A program made the position numbers and the translations under genes. 64,000 nt of DNA from Chiayiivirga sp. (GTDB taxonomy: Bacteria > Pseudomonadota > Gammaproteobacteria > Xanthomonadales > Xanthomonadaceae). Positions 30,533-38,731 of the stretch are shown here, one piece after another; the first letter of the stretch is position 1; each line of letters opens with the position of its first letter. Where the stretch lies: contig JALCLA010000001.1 in NCBI GenBank assembly GCA_022647565.1, forward strand, positions 124,001-188,000, given 5' to 3'. Below the pieces are notes generated by a model. It ran no database searches. It had not been told where the DNA came from and saw nothing but the letters and a program-made list of their open reading frames with translations.

Positions 30533-31891
30533 ATGCGCATGCTCTTGTGCCTGTTTCTGTCCTCGATCGTCGGCTCGGTGTCGGCCCAGAACAGCGGTAT
30601 CGACCATCGCTTCGGCCAGCACGGCATCGCTTCGCTGCGCGATCTCGCACAGGGTTCGGCGCGCCACCTTGGCCTGGCTGCGTGCGCGGCGCCCGGCGGA
30701 AACCTCAATGTCCTCAGCGCCACGCAGCCGACGGTGCTGACCCTATTCCGCCTGCGCTGGGACGGCAGCCCTGATCCCGGCTTCCCCGACCACGGCATCG
30801 CCACCATCGCGGTGCCCGAGTCGAGCGCAGACACGGCGCAGGGCGCCTGCATGGCCGATGGCCGCATCGTGGTGGCGCGCATGGCGCCCGGAGTGGGCAG
30901 CGACTGGAACGTGCAGGTGCTGCGCGTGCTGCCCGAGGGCCGACTCGACCCGGGTTTCGGCACCGGTGGCGTCGTGATCCTGGATCATGACCAGCACCTT
31001 GCCGGTCTCGGCGATCATGAGTATCCGCTCGGGCTCAATCTCGATGCCGAGGGCAACGTGCTGGTGTCGACCCGGCTGTACCGGTCGGACGGTCAATCAA
31101 GGCCCGGGCTCGCCAGCCTCGATGCGGCCGGCGCCTTGCGTTTCGCGCGCCTGTACGATCCGCCGGGCATCACCGCGACGTACGCGACTGCCGCCGGTCT
31201 CGGCCCGAATGCGCGCTTGTGGCTGGTGGGCGGCGGCAACCCGAGCGGCGTGCCCTTCGTGAGCTGGTTCCGCGCCGAACTCGATCCGGCCAATGGAAAC
31301 CTGCTCGCCACCCACGTCGGCAACGAGGGCAACTACGTCACTGATGGTGGCCGCGTCCTGCCCAATGGCGTCATGGTGGTGGCGGGCAAGTTCGTGCCGC
31401 CATCCGAACCCGGCGGTGCGTACCGTCCGCGCCTGCTGGTATTCCGCGAAACGGGAGCGTCGCACGTGGCACTGCCCCTGCCCGCCGCGGTGAACAACAG
31501 CGCGCCGACGCTGGCCCCGTTCCCGGGGTACGGCGTCGCCATTCCGATCGCCGAGGGTCGGGTGTTGCAAGGCTCGCCCCTGGGCGGACAGAACCAGGAA
31601 TGGGAGCTGGCGACCTACGCCGCCGTGGTCGAGATCGGTGCGACGGCTGCGCTCGATCGGGTCGACACCCGATTCGGGCAGGGCGGCGCGACCCAGTTCG
31701 CGTATCGCACCGCGACACCGTGCGCGAATGGTTCACCGCCGCTGCAACGCCCGGTGCGCTTCAGCAACTGGCGCGGACGCCCGGTGCTGGCCGGCATCCA
31801 TTCCACCACCTGCGCGCTCCACCCGCGCAATGCCTACGCCGCGCGCCTGCTGGCGCCAAGCGACGTGTTCCTGGATTCGTTCGAGGATTGA
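30533..31891 (+). CDS. Secreted delta-60 repeat protein
   Basis: The 452-residue product has a short signal peptide (MRMLLCLFLSSIVGSVSAQN) and several delta-60 repeats, recognisable by the motif (L/I)D-x-x-FG-x-x-G: IDHRFGQHGIASLRD, PDPGFPDHGIATI, LDPGFGTGGVVIL and VDTRFGQGGATQF. These repeats are thought to build a propeller-like surface protein. It ends VFLDSFED, a C-terminal motif (FxDxFE type) that I recall on many secreted proteins of Lysobacterales, and it may be a sorting or assembly signal; this is inference. No enzyme motif is visible. Confidence 0.8.
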   Translation: MRMLLCLFLSSIVGSVSAQNSGIDHRFGQHGIASLRDLAQGSARHLGLAACAAPGGNLNVLSATQPTVLTLFRLRWDGSPDPGFPDHGIATIAVPESSADTAQGACMADGRIVVARMAPGVGSDWNVQVLRVLPEGRLDPGFGTGGVVILDHDQHLAGLGDHEYPLGLNLDAEGNVLVSTRLYRSDGQSRPGLASLDAAGALRFARLYDPPGITATYATAAGLGPNARLWLVGGGNPSGVPFVSWFRAELDPANGNLLATHVGNEGNYVTDGGRVLPNGVMVVAGKFVPPSEPGGAYRPRLLVFRETGASHVALPLPAAVNNSAPTLAPFPGYGVAIPIAEGRVLQGSPLGGQNQEWELATYAAVVEIGATAALDRVDTRFGQGGATQFAYRTATPCANGSPPLQRPVRFSNWRGRPVLAGIHSTTCALHPRNAYAARLLAPSDVFLDSFED

Positions 31892-31903
31892 GCCGCGCCG
31901 GCG

Positions 31904-32689
31904 CTACTTGCTGCTAACGTACTTCTCGCGCCGGATGTGCGGTACCGGCAGGCCGGCCTGCTTCAGCGCCTCGAAGCAGGCATCCACCATGTTCGGGTTG
32001 CCGCACAGGTAGGCGATGTCGTGCGTGGCATCGGGCGCGAGGTCGGCCAGTGCCTCCTGCACGTAGCCGCGCCGTGCCTGCGGATGCGCAGCCGAGAACT
32101 CGCGCGAAAGGCAGGGCACGAACCGGAACTTCGGCTGGCGCGCGGCGACCGCGGCGAAATCCTCGGCGTAGAGCAGTTCCTGCGCCGTGCGTGCGCCGAA
32201 CAGCAGCACCACTTCGACGCCACGCGCGGCGATCAGTTGCTCCAGTTGCGGCAGCATGGCGCGGTAGGGAGTGACGCCCGTACCGGTGGCGATCAGCAGA
32301 TAGCGCCGATTGGCGTCGTTGGGCATCAGGCAGAAGCGCCCATAGGGCCCGCTGGCATCGATGCACTTGCCTTCGTCCAGGCCTTCGAACAGCGCCGTGG
32401 CCGCGCCGCCGGGCACGTAGGACACCGCGATCTCCACCGCTTCGCCCGGACCCAGCGCGTGGTCGTGCATGGTGGCGAGCGAGTAACTGCGCTTGGTGGC
32501 GCTGCCGTCCGCGTACTTGAAATGCACCTGCACGAACTGACCCGGGATGAAATCCAGCGGCTGGCCATCGTCGCGGGTGAACACCAGGTGCCGCACGCTC
32601 GGCGCGAGCATGCGGCTGGAAACAAGCTTGAGCGGGAAGTGGACGATGGCCAAGGCGGGATCCGGTGAGGCGGGCGACACACGCCGCAA
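31904..32689 (-). CDS. Ferredoxin/flavodoxin-NADP reductase family protein (first copy)
   Basis: The 261-residue FAD enzyme has the flavin-binding motif RSYSLAT, the loop GPYGRFCL, the NADP-binding motif TGTGVTPYRAML and a CGNPNMVDACFEAL segment. It should move electrons between NAD(P)H and a small iron-sulfur or flavin protein. It is more like the CDP-6-deoxy/NAD(P)H-flavin reductase branch than the short Fpr at 55 kb, so the two copies need not share partners. It is divergent from a YadG-like ABC gene across only 63 bp. A shorter start within the first 15 codons is possible. Confidence 0.88.
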   Translation of the reverse strand: MRRVSPASPDPALAIVHFPLKLVSSRMLAPSVRHLVFTRDDGQPLDFIPGQFVQVHFKYADGSATKRSYSLATMHDHALGPGEAVEIAVSYVPGGAATALFEGLDEGKCIDASGPYGRFCLMPNDANRRYLLIATGTGVTPYRAMLPQLEQLIAARGVEVVLLFGARTAQELLYAEDFAAVAARQPKFRFVPCLSREFSAAHPQARRGYVQEALADLAPDATHDIAYLCGNPNMVDACFEALKQAGLPVPHIRREKYVSSK

Positions 32690-32752
32690 CGCGAGGCATG
32701 GGTGCGGGAAAGCGCCGATATACTAACGGCCTTTCCCGCAACCCGTCCGATC

Positions 32753-33724
32753 ATGTCCGCCCATTCCGGAAGCAGCGCGCTCTCCGTCCGCGATCTGCGC
32801 AAGACCTATGGCAACGGAGTCGAGGCGCTCAAGGGCGTATCGCTGGACGTGGCCGAGGGCGATTTCTTCGCCCTGCTCGGCCCGAACGGCGCCGGCAAGT
32901 CCACCCTGATCGGCATCGTCAGTTCGCTGGTCAATGCCAGTTCCGGAGCGGCCAGCGTGTTCGGCGTCGACCTGCACGCGCGGCGCGAGGATGCGATGCG
33001 CCTGCTCGGCCTGGTGCCGCAGGAACTGAACTTCAACATGTTCGAGAAGCCCTACGACATCCTGGTGAACTACGCCGGGTTCTACGGCATTCCGCGCGTC
33101 GAGGCCTGCGCCCGCGCCGAACAGGAGCTGGCGCGCGCGCAGCTGAGCGACAAGGCGCAGACCATGTCGCGCACGCTCTCCGGCGGCATGAAGCGACGCC
33201 TGATGATCGCGCGCGCGATGATGACGCGGCCGCGGCTCTTGATCCTGGACGAACCCACCGCAGGCGTGGACATCGAAATCCGACGCGGCATGTGGAAGAC
33301 GCTCAAGGAGATCAACGCCGCGGGCACCACGATCATCCTCACCACGCACTATCTGGAGGAAGCCGAGAGCCTGTGCCGCAACCTCGCCATCATCGACCAG
33401 GGCCGCATCGTGGAGCAGGGCCCGATGAAGGCCTTGCTGGCCAAGCTCGACGTGGAAGGCTTCGTCTTCGACATCGACGGACACTTGCCCGCCGAGTTGC
33501 CAGAGATCGCGGGCACCACCCTGCTCGCGCTCGATGATCACACCCTCGATCTGGACATGCCGCGCGCGATGGATCTGAACCGGGTCTTCGCGGTGCTCGA
33601 TGGCGCCGGTATCCGGGTGCGCTCGATGCGGACCAAGAGCAATCGACTGGAAGAACTATTCGTGCGCCTGACCGGCAACGGCGCGGGGGCCAGGGCCCTT
33701 CGACAAGGCTCAGGACAGGCATGA
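32753..33724 (+). CDS. ABC transporter ATP-binding protein, YadG-like
   Basis: The 323-residue ATPase has Walker A GPNGAGKSTLIGIV, the signature LSGGMKRRLMIARAMM, Walker B LLILDEPTAGVDIE and the H-loop LTTHYLEEAE. After the ATPase domain comes a regulatory domain of about 80 residues. The last ten or so codons (ARALRQGSGQA) come from a short repeat, 33695-33720, and not from the family. The stop codon overlaps the permease start (ATGA). The ATG at 32753 (MSAHSGSS) fits better than the upstream in-frame ATG at 32702. YadGH are ABC exporters of unknown substrate. Confidence 0.92.
   Translation: MSAHSGSSALSVRDLRKTYGNGVEALKGVSLDVAEGDFFALLGPNGAGKSTLIGIVSSLVNASSGAASVFGVDLHARREDAMRLLGLVPQELNFNMFEKPYDILVNYAGFYGIPRVEACARAEQELARAQLSDKAQTMSRTLSGGMKRRLMIARAMMTRPRLLILDEPTAGVDIEIRRGMWKTLKEINAAGTTIILTTHYLEEAESLCRNLAIIDQGRIVEQGPMKALLAKLDVEGFVFDIDGHLPAELPEIAGTTLLALDDHTLDLDMPRAMDLNRVFAVLDGAGIRVRSMRTKSNRLEELFVRLTGNGAGARALRQGSGQA
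33695..33720. repeat. Short dispersed repeat forming the 3' end of the ABC ATPase gene
   Basis: The stretch with CCTTCGACAAGGCTCAGGAC is typical of short palindromic repeats scattered in Lysobacterales genomes. Here it supplies the last codons of the ATPase and leads directly into the ATGA overlap with the permease. Confidence 0.55.
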
Positions 33725-34509
33725 ACGCGCCGCAGACCACCGCCTCCGCCAATCTCACCGCGCTCTACACCATCGCGCGGCGCGAGGTGAATCGCATCCT
33801 GCGCATCTGGGGCCAGACGCTCGTGCCGCCCGCGATCACCATGACGCTGTATTTCCTGATCTTCGGCAACCTGATCGGCTCGCGCATCGGCCAGATGGGC
33901 GGGTTCAGCTACATGGATTTCATCGTGCCGGGCCTGGTGATGATGAGCATCATCCAGAACAGCTACGGCAACATCTCCTCCAGTTTCTTCGGTGCCAAGT
34001 TCGGCCGCCACATCGAGGAACTGCTGGTGGCGCCGCTGCCGAACTGGGTGATCCTCACCGGCTACGTCGCGGGCGCGGTGCTGCGTGGCCTGATGGTGGG
34101 CGTGATCGTGCTCTCGATCGCGATGTGCTTCACCCAGGTGCGTATCCCGCATCCGCTGGTGACGCTCAGTACGGTGTTGCTCGGCGCCACGATCTTCTCG
34201 CTCGCCGGCTTCGTCAACGCCGTCTACGCCAAGAAGTTCGATGACATCGCGATCGTTCCCACCTTCATCCTCACCCCGCTCACGTATCTGGGCGGCGTGT
34301 TCTATTCGGTCAGCCTCCTGCCCGACTTCTGGGAGAAGGCCAGTCACCTGAACCCCATCCTCTACATGGTCAATGCCTTCCGCTACGGCCTGCTCGGCAG
34401 TTCCGACGTGCCGCTGGCGGTGAGCTACGCGGTGATGCTGGGCTTCGTCGTGGCACTGACCTGGCTGGCCCTGCACCTGCTGCGCAAGGGCGTGGGGCTG
34501 CGTAGCTGA
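33721..34509 (+). CDS. ABC-2 type transporter permease, YadH-like
   Basis: The 262-residue membrane protein has six helices (for example LVPPAITMTLYFLIFGNLIG, VILTGYVAGAVLRGLMVG, VTLSTVLLGATIFSLAGFV) and the family motif EELLVAPLPNWVIL in the cytoplasmic coupling helix. It ends GVGLRS. It is translationally coupled to the YadG-like ATPase and probably forms an exporter with it. A terminator begins one base after the stop. The substrate is unknown. Confidence 0.93.
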   Translation: MNAPQTTASANLTALYTIARREVNRILRIWGQTLVPPAITMTLYFLIFGNLIGSRIGQMGGFSYMDFIVPGLVMMSIIQNSYGNISSSFFGAKFGRHIEELLVAPLPNWVILTGYVAGAVLRGLMVGVIVLSIAMCFTQVRIPHPLVTLSTVLLGATIFSLAGFVNAVYAKKFDDIAIVPTFILTPLTYLGGVFYSVSLLPDFWEKASHLNPILYMVNAFRYGLLGSSDVPLAVSYAVMLGFVVALTWLALHLLRKGVGLRS

Positions 34510-34545
34510 GGGCAGGACGCCCGGCCGCTCTCGGGCATCCTGCCC
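34510..34545 (+). terminator. Terminator after the YadGH-like operon
   Basis: The arms GGGCAGGACGCCCG and CGGGCATCCTGCCC pair with one mismatch around an eight-base loop, one base after the permease stop. Only a short pyrimidine run follows. Confidence 0.6.
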
Positions 34546-34745
34546 TTCGCGGCACTCGGACTCCTGTCCATTGAATGGCTGCGGATAGCGGGAGCCGAGA
34601 ACGTCTGAACTCCGATGCGTGCCGAGTGAAATCGCGGGGCTCAGTTTCCGTAAGAAGGCAGTGAGCGGATCGCAACGCCGATGACGGCTAGCGCACTCCG
34701 CATCGATCGGGCCACCCCTGATCTCACGTCGCTACGGAGAACGCC

Positions 34746-35099
34746 ATGAACGCCACCAACTTCAGAGCCGCCAAGATCACCGCCAGCCTGGTGCTGGGGC
34801 TGTGCATTTACGGCGCGCTCTCCTCCGCACAAGCCGGTGACAGCCGCCTGGCGCCGATCCAGGTCCAGCAGGTCGAAGACAGCCTGAGCATGGACTGCGC
34901 CGCCCCGCGCCATTTGCGCCAGCAGGATGTGAGCCGCGTGTTCGATATCGCGAACCAGTCGCAGGCCTACGACTTCCGCGCGCGCCTGCACCACATCGCC
35001 AAGCGCGCTTGTCTCGCCGGCGCCGACCGTGTGCTGCTGATCAAGGACGCGTCGCGCGAATCGCTCGAGGCGTGGGACTACGTCGCGGTGCGCGACTGA
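34746..35099 (+). CDS. Small secreted protein of unknown function
   Basis: I do not recognise this 117-residue protein. It has a signal peptide (residues 1-30, ending SSAQA) and a mature part of about 87 residues with two Cys (MDCAAP, KRACLA), which may form a disulfide, and a mixed alpha/beta character. A good GGAG ribosome site precedes the ATG. It stands alone, between the YadGH-like operon and a MITE-like element. A hairpin lies 75 bp after its stop. Confidence 0.7.
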   Translation: MNATNFRAAKITASLVLGLCIYGALSSAQAGDSRLAPIQVQQVEDSLSMDCAAPRHLRQQDVSRVFDIANQSQAYDFRARLHHIAKRACLAGADRVLLIKDASRESLEAWDYVAVRD

Positions 35100-35174
35100 G
35101 GCTTTGCCGAGCTGTGCTGACGCACGTTCGGATTGATGCTTTGCCGTGCGACGCCGGAGATGCCCCCGGCGTCG

Positions 35175-35200
35175 GACCCCGGTGCCCCTGCACCGGGGTC
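35175..35200 (+). terminator. Hairpin downstream of the small secreted protein gene
   Basis: A perfect 11-base stem (GACCCCGGTGC / GCACCGGGGTC) with a four-base loop. No T-run follows, so it is a weak terminator candidate or a repeat remnant. Confidence 0.45.
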
Positions 35201-35219
35201 GCAGGCGAAGCGGTGGCAC

Positions 35220-35385
35220 CTAGTGTGGTGTCCCGCAAGCACCATCAAATAATTCCGGCGTCTTTCGCCGCGATACTGCGTTGCTCGTCGTCGCCATAGC
35301 GTAGGCTATGCCTCCTCCTCGCGCCTGGTCTCGCAGCGAAATCCATCCGGAATTTCTTCGCGTTACTTGCGGGACACCACACTAG
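35220..35385. mobile_element. 166-bp MITE-like element with perfect 20-bp terminal inverted repeats
   Basis: The ends CTAGTGTGGTGTCCCGCAAG (35220-35239) and its exact reverse complement (35366-35385) bound a 166-bp stretch with no reading frame. Inside are further paired segments (AATTCCGG near 35250 with CCGGAATT near 35350) and a central hairpin (CATAGC-GTAG-GCTATG). This is the layout of a miniature inverted-repeat element mobilised by a transposase elsewhere. The outer CTAG at both ends may be a target duplication, as for elements that insert at TA or CTAG. The right end supplies the stop codon of the neighbouring minus-strand gene. Confidence 0.8.
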
Positions 35386-36182
35386 AGCGCCTTGCCTTCC
35401 ACGTCGGTGAGGAGCTTGAAGCGGGAGTTCAACGCGACCGCACTGCTGTCATCGACAGCCTCCGGGTCCCCAGCAAGAAGTCCCGATTCGCTTTCCCAAG
35501 GCGCCGTGGTCTCGGGGCCCGGAAAGAAGCCTTGCCACTCGTTCTCAGCGGCGACTTGATAGGAGATCGGGACCAGCACGTAGCCGCCCGACGGCTGGTT
35601 CCCGATCAGGTCGCTGCCGCCATACGACCACGTCAGAGCAGCTTTCACGCTCGCGGCTTCGAACACTTCCCGCCATTCCTGTGCCCGTGCCTCCTTGATG
35701 AAGCGGCGGTTCAAGCTGGTCTGTCGCGGATGCGCGGCCAGCACCCTTCCCGCCGAATCGAGTTGGAGTACGAGCAGCACCCTGGCTCCGAGGCTCTTGC
35801 GCAGTGCCTTGAGCGGGTAGTTCGGTGGAACATTGGCTGAATTGGCTTTGCGCACGCCGAACCAGACGTTCTCAAGCGTCAGCGCGTAGTCGCCCTCGGG
35901 CGTCGGCTTAGCTTGCAGCGCCAATTGCATCGTGGTCTTGGCGATGACCGGGCGGCCCTCGACCAGAATGGGTTCGAACCGCCAGGTCCGCACATTCTTT
36001 TCGACCAACTTCGTGATGATCGCCGACAAACCACGTTCGATCCGATGCGTCAAGACACTTCCGTCCGGTCCGATCTCGATCTCGCCATGCGCGGTCAGTT
36101 CGAACTCGGCTTGCGCCTGTTCAGCAGCAGGCGCACGCACCGCGAGCAGCGCAAAGAGGAGTGCCAGCAGAAGGCGAAGCAT
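35382..36182 (-). CDS. Secreted protein with two TonB-C-like modules
   Basis: The 266-residue product has a signal peptide (residues 1-20, ending APAAE) and two segments that read like TonB C-terminal domains: GEIEIGPDGSVLTHRI with NVRTWRFEPILVEGRP (residues about 33-90), and YPLKALRKSLGARVLLVLQLD with AALTWSYGG... and GGYVLVPISYQVA (about 122-212). There is no membrane anchor and no Pro-rich spacer, so it is a soluble periplasmic protein. A role with TonB-dependent receptors is possible but unproven. Its TAG stop lies inside the right end of a MITE-like element, so the original C-terminus may have been different. Confidence 0.75.
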   Translation of the reverse strand: MLRLLLALLFALLAVRAPAAEQAQAEFELTAHGEIEIGPDGSVLTHRIERGLSAIITKLVEKNVRTWRFEPILVEGRPVIAKTTMQLALQAKPTPEGDYALTLENVWFGVRKANSANVPPNYPLKALRKSLGARVLLVLQLDSAGRVLAAHPRQTSLNRRFIKEARAQEWREVFEAASVKAALTWSYGGSDLIGNQPSGGYVLVPISYQVAAENEWQGFFPGPETTAPWESESGLLAGDPEAVDDSSAVALNSRFKLLTDVEGKAL

Positions 36183-36248
36183 GATGGAGTCTCGTTGAAC
36201 GTTTCCGGCAGCCTAGCACGCACACACGCACGCACGGATGCGCGGACT

Positions 36249-37064
36249 TCAGCCCGCCTGCCGCGGTAGCGCAAAGAACTCCCGAGCCGTCGCGGTGCAG
36301 TTCGTCGCCGTCACGACCACGTTTTCGCCCCGATCCCGCGCCAGCTCCTCGACGATGTGCCTGAGGTACATCGGCTCGTTGCGGCGGTGCGAAGGCATGG
36401 GATCGAGGTTGCGTGGCAGCAGGTAGGGTGAATCGGTTTCGATCATCAGGCGGTTGGCCGGAATGTCGCGCACGATCTCGCGCAGGTGCGCGCCGCGACG
36501 TTCGTCGCAGAGCCAGCCGGTGATGCCGATGTAGAAGTCGCGGTCGAGGCAGTCGTATAACTCCTCGCGTGTGCCGGTGAAGCAGTGCACCACGGCGCGG
36601 CCGATGCGGCCTTCGACGTTCTTCATGCAGGCAAGGAAGTCGGCGTGCGCGTCGCGTTGGTGCAGAAAGAGTGGTTTCAGAGCAGGCGCCTTGCCGCATT
36701 CCATCGCAAGTTGCAGCTGCATCTCGAAGGCGCGCAGCTGCGCCGGGCGCGGCGAGAAGTTGCGGTGGTAGTCGAGTCCGCATTCGCCCACCGCCACCAC
36801 GTTCGGTTCGCGCAGCAAGGTGCGCAGCAGCAGTTCGGTCTCGCTGGTGTATTCAACCGCGTGGTGCGGATGCACCCCGGCAGTGGCGAACAGTTCGCCC
36901 GGATACTGCACCGCGATCGCGTGCGCCGCGATCGCACCGTCGCGGCTGGCGCCGGTGACCACCTGCTGCACCACGCCGGCGGCGCGGGCGCGCTGCAACA
37001 CCGCATCGAGATCCGATTCGAAGCTGGAATGGGTGAGGTTGGCGCCGATGTCGATCAGCTGCAT
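36249..37064 (-). CDS. tatD: TatD-family metal-dependent deoxyribonuclease
   Basis: TatD proteins are TIM-barrel hydrolases with 3'-5' exonuclease activity on DNA. The 271-residue product has IDIGANLTHSSF at the N-terminus, GVHPHHA, VGECGLDYHRNFSPR, FLHQRDAHADF, VVHCFTG and IETDSPYLLPRN, all family motifs with the metal-binding His, Glu and Asp residues. The start ATG at 37064 lies 5 bp after the stop of an AAA+ ATPase gene. The reading frame is open further upstream, but the family begins MQLIDIGAN. Confidence 0.93.
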   Translation of the reverse strand: MQLIDIGANLTHSSFESDLDAVLQRARAAGVVQQVVTGASRDGAIAAHAIAVQYPGELFATAGVHPHHAVEYTSETELLLRTLLREPNVVAVGECGLDYHRNFSPRPAQLRAFEMQLQLAMECGKAPALKPLFLHQRDAHADFLACMKNVEGRIGRAVVHCFTGTREELYDCLDRDFYIGITGWLCDERRGAHLREIVRDIPANRLMIETDSPYLLPRNLDPMPSHRRNEPMYLRHIVEELARDRGENVVVTATNCTATAREFFALPRQAG

Positions 37065-37069
37065 CGGGC

Positions 37070-38548
37070 TCAGTCCGCCGGCACGCAGCGTTCGCGCGCC
37101 CACTCGCGCAGGCCCTGCACCCGTTCGGCCATCAGCACCGAAAGCGGGCGCGTGTCCTTCAGCGCGGCCAGCACGCGCGCCTGATCGAGTGGACGATCCG
37201 CGCCGTAGGCGGCGTAGAGCGCGGCCACGATCGCCTGTTCGATCTCGGCCCCGGAGAACCCGTCGCTGGTGGTTGCCAGGGCGTCCAGGTCGAAGGCCTC
37301 GGGATCCAGTTCGCGCCGTTGCAGATGGATGCGGAAGGCTTCACGCCTTGCGGCGGAATTCGGCAGATCGACGAAGAAGATCTCGTCGAAACGGCCCTTG
37401 CGCAGGAACTCGGGCGGCAACTGGTCCACCGCGTTGGCGGTGGCCACCAGGAACACAGGTGACTTGCGTTCGTTCATCCAGGTCAGGAGCGATCCCAGCA
37501 CGCGGCGCGACACGCCACCGTCGGAATCCGACGTGGCGAGGCCCTTCTCGATCTCGTCGCACCACAGCACGCATGGCGACATGGCTTCCGCGGCCTTGAG
37601 CGCGTCGCGCAGGTTGCGCTCGGTTTCGCCGTGGTACTTGTTGTAGAGCGCGCCGAAGTCGATGCGCAGCAAGGGCACGCCGAAACCGCCGGCGCAGGCC
37701 TTGGCCGCGAGCGACTTGCCGCAGCCCTGCACCCCCAGCAGCAACACGCCCTTGGGCGGGTCCAGGCCCTTCGGGCCCTTGCCCTCGACGAACAGCTTCT
37801 GGCGCAGGCTGACCCACTGCTTGAGCTTGGACAGGCCGGCGATCTGGTCAAAGCGCGCCACGTCCGGTTCGAAGCCGAGCACGCCGCCCTTGCCGAGCAG
37901 GTCGAACTTGGCGCGCTGCGCCGCGATCACGTCGGCCGGGCCGATGCGGCCGTCGGCGTGGATCAGTTCGCGTGCGATGCGGCGCGCGTCGATCAGGGTC
38001 AGGCCGCGCAGGTGCCGGATCAGCGCGCGCTGTGCCTCCGCGTCGATCTCCACGCGCCGGCCGCCGTGCTCGCGCGAATAGGCGAAGGCTTCCTCGCGCA
38101 TCAGCTTGCCGAGCGCGGCCTCGTCCGGCAGCTTCATCTCGTAGCGCGTGGCCAGCGGTTCGAGCTCGGGTGGAAGCTCGATCTTGTTGCCGATCAGCAC
38201 CACGGTCTGCGGCGATCCGCCGCTGCCCAGCACCACTTCGCGCAGGCGGCGGACGTTCATGGCATAGCGCAGGTAGGCGTGGAAGTCGTACAGCAGCCAG
38301 ATGCCGCGCTGGTTGGACTGCTGCAGGAATTCGAGCACCTGGCTGGAGTCGTTGCAGGGCGGAGTGTCCTCCACGTCCATGTCCAGGCGGGTGAGTCCGC
38401 CGGTGATGGTCCAGCGCCACAGCGGCCGGAACAGCTCGCCCACCACGTGCCGGAACGCATCCTGCAACAGGGCTTCCTCCTGGGTCTCGATCAGGAGCAG
38501 CGGCGTGCCGGAGCGCACCCGCACGGCGAGGTCGTGGGTATCGAACAT
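37070..38548 (-). CDS. AAA+ ATPase, Ycf46-like
   Basis: The 492-residue protein has an N-terminal half without a name (residues 1-250, with a degenerate nucleotide-binding look) and a C-terminal AAA+ domain. This has Walker A GVQGCGKSLAAKACAG, Walker B CVLWCDEIEKG, sensor 1 VFLVATANAVDQLP and the Arg finger region FLRKGRFDEIF. This is the layout of Ycf46 proteins, which are common in cyanobacteria and several proteobacteria; the function is not established. Tight linkage with tatD (5 bp) suggests joint expression. The start is the ATG at 38548, since the longer frame gives no conserved sequence. Confidence 0.85.
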   Translation of the reverse strand: MFDTHDLAVRVRSGTPLLLIETQEEALLQDAFRHVVGELFRPLWRWTITGGLTRLDMDVEDTPPCNDSSQVLEFLQQSNQRGIWLLYDFHAYLRYAMNVRRLREVVLGSGGSPQTVVLIGNKIELPPELEPLATRYEMKLPDEAALGKLMREEAFAYSREHGGRRVEIDAEAQRALIRHLRGLTLIDARRIARELIHADGRIGPADVIAAQRAKFDLLGKGGVLGFEPDVARFDQIAGLSKLKQWVSLRQKLFVEGKGPKGLDPPKGVLLLGVQGCGKSLAAKACAGGFGVPLLRIDFGALYNKYHGETERNLRDALKAAEAMSPCVLWCDEIEKGLATSDSDGGVSRRVLGSLLTWMNERKSPVFLVATANAVDQLPPEFLRKGRFDEIFFVDLPNSAARREAFRIHLQRRELDPEAFDLDALATTSDGFSGAEIEQAIVAALYAAYGADRPLDQARVLAALKDTRPLSVLMAERVQGLREWARERCVPAD

Positions 38549-38731
38549 GGGATGGACAAGCGGCGGAGTCGGGGAATTGTCGCCCGAAGACGGGGCGGAC
38601 GGGTAAACCCTTCGTGCTCGTGTCCGTTCAGCTCGTCGGGCCCCGTTCCGACCTTCACTCCGATTGCACTCCCGCTGCCGGTGACGGATGTATCCTCGCC
38701 GTTCCACGCCTCAAGACGCCAAGAGACCCCC

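Noticed and set aside
37631-38731. Upstream extension of the large protease frame by 367 codons
   Set aside because: It is antisense to the AAA+ ATPase gene, whose motifs are clear, and the signal peptide of the protease begins at 38732.
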